Assembly: GCA_029259815.1 (NCBI GenBank)
Contig: JAJDEJ010000121.1
Coordinates: 1-50,149, forward strand
From: Planctomycetaceae bacterium
Lineage (GTDB): Bacteria; Planctomycetota; Planctomycetia; Planctomycetales; Planctomycetaceae
Direction of reading: 5' to 3'
Length of the DNA stretch: 50,149 nt
In this document: piece after piece, positions 44,060 to 50,149 of the stretch
How the letters are laid out: every line of letters starts with the position of its first letter
How positions within the stretch are numbered: the first letter of the stretch is position 1
Position numbers and translations under genes: made by a program
Notes under the pieces: model-generated
Told to the model about the DNA's origin: nothing
What the model saw: only the letters and a program-made list of their open reading frames with translations
The model's database searches: none

Positions 44060-46765
44060 ATGCTTGACTCAGCGGAATCTACCGCCGCACAGGCCCCACT
44101 GCCGGAACGTGATCTTTCATCAGATCGAGGCATCCGATCTCGAATGGCCGACCGTCTGAGCGTCTTGGAGTCGGTCTACGATCTGTGTCTCGTGATTGCG
44201 ATCGTCTGCGTTCCACTGACAATGGCTGGCATTCGCGAGATTGGCGTTGCGATCTTCGTGGTCTGCAGTTTGACGATGGGAATCGTCTGGGCAGTCCGGC
44301 AACTGTTGCAACCGACCTCCACGACCCGATTCTCTGGGGCTGAGTTGCTCATTCTGTTGGCGGTCAGCCTCGTGGGACTGCAACTGATGCCTCTGTCGCC
44401 AGCAGTCCTCACATGGTTGTCTCCCTTCTCGACACAATACCTCTCCATTTGGGGTTCCGCCGAGGGCCGCCTGCTCGGGACACAGCCCTGGCAGACGATC
44501 TCAATGACACCCGAGTTGACACGATCCGGACTCGTCCTGCTGTTGGCGTATGCGACCTTCTTCCTTTCGTTGACTCATCGACTGCGGGCGTCGTCCGACA
44601 TCGACCGTGTGATTCGGCTGATCGCTGTCGCTGCGACGATCATGGCGCTCATCGGACTGGGGCAACTGTTCTTCGGCAACGGTAAGTACCTGTGGCTGTT
44701 TGACCACCCTAACCGTCCTGCCACTGGAGCCGCCAAAGGCACCTTTGTGAACCCCAACCACTTCGCGGGCTTCCTCGCACTCGGGGTGGGGCCATTGATC
44801 TGGTGCTGGCAAACCCGACTGAAGTCGCCCACAGAGAGGTCACAGACCATTGGCTGGCAGACCGGATCGTCGTCACGTTCGATCCCCGCTCTAGTGCATG
44901 ACTGGCCGGGAATCGCTCTGGCAGCTGTGTTTGTTGCCGCACTCTTCTCACTCTCACGGGGCGGCATCGTCATGTTGGGGATCGCGGGGGCTTTCGCCCT
45001 CATCGCGTCCGCACGCAATGTGCTCAAGGCCAGTCGCATGGCACTGCCTGTCATCGCGTTTGCGATCGCAGGCGTGATGGCATTTGGAGCCGACTCACTC
45101 ACAGAAGAAGTCCAGTCCATTACCTCAGCGTCCTCCTTTCAGGAATTGTGGAAAGGCCGTGCTCAGCTGTGGCTCGCGTTAGTGCATGCGATCCCCTCGT
45201 TCTGGCCGGCTGGCTCCGGCTTGGGCAGTCATCCCGAAGTCTATCCCACTTGGTTATCGGTACAGAATACCCTGCGTTTCTCACACGCCGAGAATGGGTA
45301 TCTTCAAGTGCTGCTTGAATTGGGTGTCCCCGGACTGATCCTCCTGTTCTCCGGCATCACCCTCTGCGCGCGGTGGTGTTGGATCGGTTGGCGCGTCGGC
45401 GATGATCGCGGAAGACTGCGCGTGATTGCCCTCTCGACCGGCCTGTTGGTCAGCGTGCTTCATTCGCTGATTGATTTCGTGTGGTACATCCCCGGATGTC
45501 TCATCATCACCCTCACACTCGCCGCCTGTGCCTGTCGCTGCTTTCAGCTCAACTCAGCCCACGAACCACAAGCAGAATCCGAGACCGTACCGGTTCGGCA
45601 CTCTTGCGGGCCCGTGCTGGCATGGATGATGTTGCTCTGCATCCTCCCCATTGGACGAGCCAGTGCAGAGGTCCTGACACGAAACGTGACATCAGCCAAC
45701 CACTGGAACGACTACCGAAGTCTCGCGATACGAGCCGGCAAAGAGCTGCAGGAGGAGTCAACTGAGTCGATCGATAGTCGCCTGGATTTGATGATCGACG
45801 AACTGGAGAGCTGTCTCGTTGCTGACCCTCAAAACCATCAGGCACTCACGAGCCTCGCGGCGCTTTCACTGCGACGATTCGAACTGAACGTCCGGAATGC
45901 TGAGAATCGCATGACCCTGAGGCAGATTCAGGACACCGTTCAGAATGCAGACTTCGCTTCCGATGACGAGATTCATGAATGGCTGACTCGTGCCTTCGGT
46001 CAACATGTCCATGACCTGGAACGGGCATTCACCGCTGCCCAACAGGGACTCCAAGGTCAGCCGTTGCGAGGAGAGGCGTACATTGTGCTTGCGGAAGTCG
46101 GTTTCGTCGCGGGGCTCGGTCAGGAGGAAAAGTCCGCCTTGATCAACGCGGCAGTCCGACTTCGACCGCACAATCCGGCTGTGCTGTATTCGGCTGGCGT
46201 GCTCACCTCCGAGACGGGCGACCTTGACGGTGCGTTTGCCTTCTGGAGCCGAGCCTACAGGCAATCACCCATGATTCGACATCAACTTATCAGCCGTCTT
46301 GCGCCGCATCTCTCCGCCATCGAGTTCGCCACGCGTCTCAACCCCGGTCCGGAAGGGTTGTGGCTGCTGTTCAAGGAGTACGGCAACATCAATCGCACGG
46401 AGGAACACCTCGCCACGGCTCAATTGTTTGCGCAGCACTTTGACCGGCTGCAGACCTTGGTCGAGCCGACCGACGCTCAGTTCTGGACACACGGGCATGA
46501 AATCTTCCAGGCGATGGGTGACGATGAGGCCGCACTCGATTGTTTGAAAACCGCCGTCCTTCTCAAACCACAAAGCGACACCAATCGCCGGACACTGATC
46601 TTTGCACTCATTGATCACGAGGATTTTGACGCCGCTTTACGTCAACTTGACTGGTATCGCCTGCGTTACCCCGATGACAAAGAGATCACCGAGGCCCTCG
46701 CGCAGGTCCGCAGCCAAGTCGCGACCAGACAAACCGCAACCACCGGCGACCGCATCTTCCGGTAA
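44060..46765 (+). CDS. O-antigen ligase/Wzy-like polymerase fused to TPR-like region
   Basis: The 901-residue protein has ten to twelve transmembrane helices in its first 510 residues. The Wzy_C signature lies around ALFSLSRGGIVMLGIAGAF and SHAENGYLQVLLELGVPGLI. After the last helix, a soluble region of about 370 residues shows helical TPR-like repeats (HQALTSLAALSLRRFELN, NPAVLYSAGVLTSETGDLDG, DEAALDCLKTAVLLKPQSDT). It is expected to be periplasmic. It probably polymerises or ligates the repeat unit, with the TPR part holding partners. The TTG at 44057 is passed over for the ATG at 44060, four bases after the kinase stop. The fusion is common in planctomycetes and deltaproteobacteria but its role is unclear. 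Confidence 0.88.
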   Translation: MLDSAESTAAQAPLPERDLSSDRGIRSRMADRLSVLESVYDLCLVIAIVCVPLTMAGIREIGVAIFVVCSLTMGIVWAVRQLLQPTSTTRFSGAELLILLAVSLVGLQLMPLSPAVLTWLSPFSTQYLSIWGSAEGRLLGTQPWQTISMTPELTRSGLVLLLAYATFFLSLTHRLRASSDIDRVIRLIAVAATIMALIGLGQLFFGNGKYLWLFDHPNRPATGAAKGTFVNPNHFAGFLALGVGPLIWCWQTRLKSPTERSQTIGWQTGSSSRSIPALVHDWPGIALAAVFVAALFSLSRGGIVMLGIAGAFALIASARNVLKASRMALPVIAFAIAGVMAFGADSLTEEVQSITSASSFQELWKGRAQLWLALVHAIPSFWPAGSGLGSHPEVYPTWLSVQNTLRFSHAENGYLQVLLELGVPGLILLFSGITLCARWCWIGWRVGDDRGRLRVIALSTGLLVSVLHSLIDFVWYIPGCLIITLTLAACACRCFQLNSAHEPQAESETVPVRHSCGPVLAWMMLLCILPIGRASAEVLTRNVTSANHWNDYRSLAIRAGKELQEESTESIDSRLDLMIDELESCLVADPQNHQALTSLAALSLRRFELNVRNAENRMTLRQIQDTVQNADFASDDEIHEWLTRAFGQHVHDLERAFTAAQQGLQGQPLRGEAYIVLAEVGFVAGLGQEEKSALINAAVRLRPHNPAVLYSAGVLTSETGDLDGAFAFWSRAYRQSPMIRHQLISRLAPHLSAIEFATRLNPGPEGLWLLFKEYGNINRTEEHLATAQLFAQHFDRLQTLVEPTDAQFWTHGHEIFQAMGDDEAALDCLKTAVLLKPQSDTNRRTLIFALIDHEDFDAALRQLDWYRLRYPDDKEITEALAQVRSQVATRQTATTGDRIFR

Positions 46766-47069
46766 GCGATCTGTGGGGAGAGTTCCGGCATCGTCCGACG
46801 ACAGGAGCCATGTGATGAAGACTTGCCGCTTGAGATTCAGGGATCCTACTCGCGTTGAGTCATCCGTGTGATTCCAGCGCCCTCCTGTCAAACCCGAGGA
46901 GTGACTCACCACACCGATCCGTCGGCGCGTGATTGCCCCGTCGCGTTCGCAATGAGTCCCAGACTCGATAGAATAGGTTCACGATGAGTTTGAGCGCGGG
47001 CCATGCGTCTCTCGAATGGATCACTCATCAATAGCGGACTCACTCTATTCGCCTCCAAGGACCGTGACG
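46766..47069. other. Spacer before the Gfo/Idh/MocA gene
   Basis: About 300 bases with no supported gene. A short frame at 46814 (about 18 residues) has no family. The promoter of the right-hand gene should be here; its AAGGA ribosome site lies at 47057-47061. No strong hairpin was seen. Confidence 0.4.
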
Positions 47070-48335
47070 ATGCCGAACCAGACTTCACGTCGAGACTTCC
47101 TCAAGCAAACAACCGTCGCGGGGGTTGCCCTCGGTGCACCGATTATTATTCCCTCGACGGTCCTCGGACGTGACGGCGGGACAGCCGCGAGTGACACAGT
47201 CCGCGTCGGCGTCATCGGTGTGGGCGGACGCGCACGACAGTTGATGAGCCAACTCCCTGCACCTGGCAAGCTCGTCGCAACAGCCGATTGTTACCAGGAA
47301 CGACAGGAACAGGCTCGCCGAGAAAATCTTGTCGACGGCCCCGCCTATGACGACTACCGCGAGATGTTTGACAGGGAACAACTCGATGCGGTCATTATCG
47401 CCACTCCCGATCATGGTCGCTCGCTGCCGTGCATTCGGGCTTGTCAGGCGGGGCTGGACGTCTACGCCGAGAAGCCTCTCACTGCTTATATCAAGGAAGG
47501 CCGCGAAGTCGTCAAGGCGGCTCGCAAGCACAACACGATCTTTCAGGTCGGTACCCAACAACGCACGATGGAGTTAAACCGCTACTGCTGTGAGGTCGTG
47601 CGGTCAGGCGGCATCGGCGACATCAAGGTGGTGCAAGCCGTCAATTACACCGGACCTCGACGTTATGAGAGTCTGCCCGAACAACCAATTCCGGAGGGAG
47701 ACAACTGGGACATGTGGTGCGGGCCGACGGAGCTGCATCCATTCAACAAGGACCTGCAGTTTGGCTGGATGCAGTGGCGAGCTTATTCAGGCGGCGAGAT
47801 GACCAACTGGGGAGCCCACGGCGTCGACCAGATCCAATCGGCCCTCGGAAAGAGTCACACCGGACCGACCGAGCTCGAGCCGGTGACTCCCGGGCCGAAT
47901 GGCAAGGTCAACATGCGTTATGCAGATGGTACGCTTGTCCGCTTCGAACTCGACGGCGGACCGGTCGGAGGTGCGATCTTCACCGGGACCAAAGCCAAGA
48001 TCGAGATCAACCGCAACAAGTTCACGACCAACCCGAAGGACTTTCTGACCGATGCACCCGGCCCCGCTGAGCAACAGAAGTGGGAGGGGCCCGGCTGGAC
48101 CGCCGCTCCTCATCTCGCCAACTGGCTCGAGTGCATCAAGACCCGTGAGGAACCCAACGCGGACGTCGAAATTGGGCATCGCTCAATCTCGGTCTGCCAT
48201 CTCGTCAACATCACCCGCGAACTCGGTCGCAAGCTCATCTGGGACCCGGAACGAGAGGAGTTCGAAGGCGATGACGAAGCGAACGCCCTCCTTGATCGCC
48301 CCCGCCGCAAGGGTTACGAACTGCCGACTGTCTGA
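47070..48335 (+). CDS. Tat-exported Gfo/Idh/MocA-family oxidoreductase
   Basis: The 421-residue protein starts with a twin-arginine signal (TSRRDFLKQTTVAGVALG) and should be exported folded with its cofactor. The Rossmann fold begins at VRVGVIGVGGRARQLM. The family's EKP motif lies in YAEKPLTAYIKEGREVVKAA, followed by FQVGTQQRTMELN and the catalytic-domain WGAHGVDQIQSALG. NAD(P)-dependent oxidation of sugars or inositols is typical; a periplasmic member is notable because free NAD is not expected there, so the cofactor may be carried bound. AAGGA precedes the ATG at 47070; a longer frame opens at 47016. No partner gene is adjacent. Confidence 0.93.
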   Translation: MPNQTSRRDFLKQTTVAGVALGAPIIIPSTVLGRDGGTAASDTVRVGVIGVGGRARQLMSQLPAPGKLVATADCYQERQEQARRENLVDGPAYDDYREMFDREQLDAVIIATPDHGRSLPCIRACQAGLDVYAEKPLTAYIKEGREVVKAARKHNTIFQVGTQQRTMELNRYCCEVVRSGGIGDIKVVQAVNYTGPRRYESLPEQPIPEGDNWDMWCGPTELHPFNKDLQFGWMQWRAYSGGEMTNWGAHGVDQIQSALGKSHTGPTELEPVTPGPNGKVNMRYADGTLVRFELDGGPVGGAIFTGTKAKIEINRNKFTTNPKDFLTDAPGPAEQQKWEGPGWTAAPHLANWLECIKTREEPNADVEIGHRSISVCHLVNITRELGRKLIWDPEREEFEGDDEANALLDRPRRKGYELPTV

Positions 48336-48343
48336 GAGTAGCC

Positions 48344-48443
48344 ATCACGCTCCGCGTGATGAGCGGATTGAGTGTGAGCTTCCGAGAACTGAGAACGCGT
48401 GCAAGCGACACTGTCATCACGGCGGAGCGTGATGACGACTTTC
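48344..48443. repeat. Dispersed 90-bp element, copy 2
   Basis: It matches 12390-12478 (shared GAACGCGTGC, CTGTCATCACGGCGGAGCGT and GATGACGACTTTC). It holds an outer hairpin at the left end (ATCACG and CGTGAT around CTCCG) and the 9-bp stem at 48413-48421 and 48428-48436. It begins eight bases after a stop codon. Confidence 0.85.
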
Positions 48444-48452
48444 TAAACGCAA

Positions 48453-48489
48453 ACACGCCGCATCGGCTGCTGTGGCCGACGCGGCGTGT
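48453..48489. terminator. Strong bidirectional terminator hairpin
   Basis: ACACGCCGC (48453-48461) pairs with GCGGCGTGT (48481-48489), and inside TCGGC pairs with GCCGA around a short loop. It sits between two convergent genes (stops at 48335 and 48518), the usual place for a shared terminator. Confidence 0.65.
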
Positions 48490-48517
48490 CATCTTCTGGT
48501 AATCGCCCCCGGAAGGT

Positions 48518-48823
48518 TCAGAAGACATCCAAATTGAAGTGGTGTCCACTGTGGTACGGTCGCTTGCTGGGATAGAAGTTGTGCCAGTCATCGCGGTACA
48601 CCGGGATCTGTTTCTCGACCGGATACCGATAGTACATGTGGTCATAGCTTTCCGGCAGCTTCCGGAAATTCTGGGGATAGTACACGTACGGGTAGTAGTA
48701 GAACCGCTGCCAATCGTTGGGCTGCCCCGGTTGAGCCGCCTGGGCATCGGTCGTCGCCAGCAGACTGCCGGTTACGATTGCCCCAACAAACAGCAGTCCT
48801 CGCATGAGATTCCGCTTCGCCAT
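48518..48823 (-). CDS. Small exported Tyr/Pro-rich protein
   Basis: The 101-residue protein has a clean signal peptide (LMRGLLFVGAIVTGSLLATT ending in AQA) and a mature part of about 70 residues rich in Tyr, Pro, His and Arg (RFYYYPYVYYPQNF, then SYDHMYYRYPVEK). I recall a family of very similar short planctomycete proteins, sometimes labelled calmodulin-binding, with no tested function. GAGGAG sits right before the ATG. It shares a terminator with the oxidoreductase gene. Cell-wall or surface location is inferred from the signal and composition. Confidence 0.8.
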   Translation of the reverse strand: MAKRNLMRGLLFVGAIVTGSLLATTDAQAAQPGQPNDWQRFYYYPYVYYPQNFRKLPESYDHMYYRYPVEKQIPVYRDDWHNFYPSKRPYHSGHHFNLDVF

Positions 48824-49084
48824 CAGTCCATTCTCCTCAAGCTCAGTTGCCGTGGGACAGGTCTTTCACCTGCCTGAGTGACGATGTCAGTGGGAGGTCC
48901 AAGACCTGCCCCACGTCAACCACTTCATCGGCCAGACGGTCAACCTCAGAACAGTCATTTTCCGCACAATCCGCATCACCAGACCGGTCGAAGATCCGTG
49001 GGATATGACCGCAAGGCTGTCTAAGGTGAATGAGCGGCGTCTGATGCGTCGAGACTCCACCCCGTTGTTCTACACCGGCGGAGA

Positions 49085-50146
49085 CTACCGATATTGTTGT
49101 TCGACCAACTCTCGGAGGCCGATGGCGTCCAATCGCTCCACGGGTGCCAGGAAGGTCACCTGCACGACGCCCGGATGACGGCCAATCTCAATGGCGCCTG
49201 CGATCGTCGCCCGATTGCGGACTTCCTCAAGGGGCATCCCCAGCAGGTCGGCTGCCCGTTGCAGGCCGTTGTCGGTCGCCGAATTGAGGTTTGCCCCCGT
49301 GCCAACCACCGAGAGCGGCAGGGTCTCTTCGATTTCATCGAGCCCATACTGGCTCGCCAGTTCGAGCGCACGCACATACTCCTCACTGCTGAAGGGCCGA
49401 GCGAGATAGGGCAAATCCTCAGCGACTGGCATGAGCAGCGGCCCATCGATGTTCAGCCCCTTGAGCACATTCACCTCCAGAGTCGCAATGCCGGCGACAT
49501 CGCACGTGTGACCTGCGATCTCGCCATCCCCCTGCATCGCGTGCATGTCTCCCAAATAGATGCCGCCCCCCGACACCTTCACCGGGCAGATGAGCACAGC
49601 TCCCGCCCGGACCGCATCGATGTCCATGTGCCCATCGGTCCGTAGTTCCAACTGCTCAGCCGTCAACGCCAAGTCATGTGGTGCACCGATGAGAAACTGA
49701 CCGAAATCACCCGCGTTGTGACTGTCCGGCATCGCGACAGCCGGTGTGGTCCCAAGTTGTCCCAAGAAGGGTCGCACACGCGCCATCACGCCGACCATGT
49801 CGTGTGGAGCAAGCGTCAGCACCGAGTTTTGACATGATCCCGCCGGCATCGCCGCAAACCGCTGAGCATCTTTCGCGATGCGTTTTGCCTCCTCGCCCGG
49901 CAGGGAAACACCGATGGACTTGGCATCGTCGAAGGCAATCGTGTATCCGTGACTGATCTCGAACGGCGACGCCTCCGCGCCACACGACACACACCGAATG
50001 GCGGCTGCTCCCGTCCCCTTCACACTGGTACGAGGATTGAGTTCTCCGCAAGACGGACAGCGACCCGCGACAAAGGGATCACCATTGAACCGACCCTCCA
50101 AGGCACGATCATTTCCGGATGCCGTCGCCAATGAAGTGACCGTCAT
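49085..50146 (-). CDS. Acetamidase/formamidase family protein, probably 5'-truncated by the window edge
   Basis: The visible 353 residues match the FmdA/AmdA acetamidase-formamidase family, which hydrolyses short amides to acids and ammonia. Supporting segments are GHMDIDAVRAGAVLICPVKV, GGGIYLGDMHAMQGDGEIAG and HTCDVAGIATLEVNVLKGL, the family's conserved Asp/His-rich core. An N-terminal CPSCGELNP and CVSCGAEASP pair forms a zinc-ribbon-like insert. The usual first 80 or so residues of the family are not present, and the ATG at 50146 is at the very edge with no ribosome site in view, so it is probably an internal Met. Substrate is unknown. Confidence 0.8.
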   Translation of the reverse strand: MTVTSLATASGNDRALEGRFNGDPFVAGRCPSCGELNPRTSVKGTGAAAIRCVSCGAEASPFEISHGYTIAFDDAKSIGVSLPGEEAKRIAKDAQRFAAMPAGSCQNSVLTLAPHDMVGVMARVRPFLGQLGTTPAVAMPDSHNAGDFGQFLIGAPHDLALTAEQLELRTDGHMDIDAVRAGAVLICPVKVSGGGIYLGDMHAMQGDGEIAGHTCDVAGIATLEVNVLKGLNIDGPLLMPVAEDLPYLARPFSSEEYVRALELASQYGLDEIEETLPLSVVGTGANLNSATDNGLQRAADLLGMPLEEVRNRATIAGAIEIGRHPGVVQVTFLAPVERLDAIGLRELVEQQYR

Positions 50147-50149
50147 CTC

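Noticed and set aside
1-50149. tRNA or rRNA genes
   Set aside because: No tRNA T-loop with matching acceptor stem and no conserved rRNA stretch was spotted by eye; a covariance-model scan would be decisive.

Overview
The window looks like chromosome of a planctomycete (Planctomycetota, probably Planctomycetales). The pointers are a DUF1501 protein, a DUF1080 protein, an FG-GAP protein, several secreted enzymes with twin-arginine signals (PhoD-like phosphatase, a beta-propeller glycosidase-like protein, a Gfo/Idh/MocA oxidoreductase), a small Tyr/Pro-rich exported protein, an LpxB gene and many intergenic snap-back palindromes. No tRNA, rRNA, prophage, plasmid origin or CRISPR array was seen.

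Layout. 1-9 kb: a Cys-rich lipoprotein, a PhoD-like phosphatase, a secreted glycosidase-like protein and a TPR/SPY-type O-GlcNAc-transferase-like protein, separated by repeat-rich spacers. 9-17 kb: a two-helix membrane protein, a DUF1501 gene broken by one in-frame amber codon, a small membrane protein, a palindrome-rich empty block, a secreted beta-helix protein, a secreted prenyltransferase/squalene-cyclase-like repeat protein and a membrane-anchored coiled-coil protein. 17-25 kb: housekeeping genes (hemD, purA, a rhodanese, pheT) and a HerA/DUF87-type ATPase. 25-34.4 kb: an MscS channel, DUF3800 protein, DUF1080 protein, McsA-like zinc-finger protein, Na+/H+ antiporter with an RCK-like tail, pdxJ, an FG-GAP protein, peptidase E and a tandem universal stress protein. 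34.6-35.6 kb: a dead ISKra4-type element with recognisable terminal inverted repeats. 35.6-39.5 kb: a long empty leader, then the primary sigma factor gene rpoD and lpxB. 39.6-46.8 kb: an exopolysaccharide export and polymerisation cluster (outer-membrane SLBB lipoprotein, Wzc-like tyrosine kinase with a Tyr/Gly tail, Wzy/O-antigen-ligase-like protein fused to a TPR-like region). 47-50 kb: a Tat-exported Gfo/Idh/MocA protein, a small exported protein and an acetamidase/formamidase family gene cut by the window edge.

How it works together. Most genes are single units. Credible transcription units are the polysaccharide trio (gaps of 70 and 4 bp), usp-pepE (12 bp gap, perhaps with the FG-GAP gene), rpoD-lpxB, and possibly the HerA-like gene with pheT and the rhodanese gene.

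The most unusual features are a PheT lacking the N-terminal tRNA-binding (EMAP/OB) domain, the single amber codon in the DUF1501 gene, the Wzc Tyr/Gly tail beside the Wzy-TPR fusion, the HerA-like ATPase with a Gly-rich segment between coiled coils, the structured rpoD leader with an exact 30-bp tandem repeat, and at least ten families of intergenic hairpins, several with perfect 21-28 bp arms. I saw no convincing new multi-gene defence or metabolic system; the polysaccharide cluster and the HerA-like ATPase are the best places to look for new biology.
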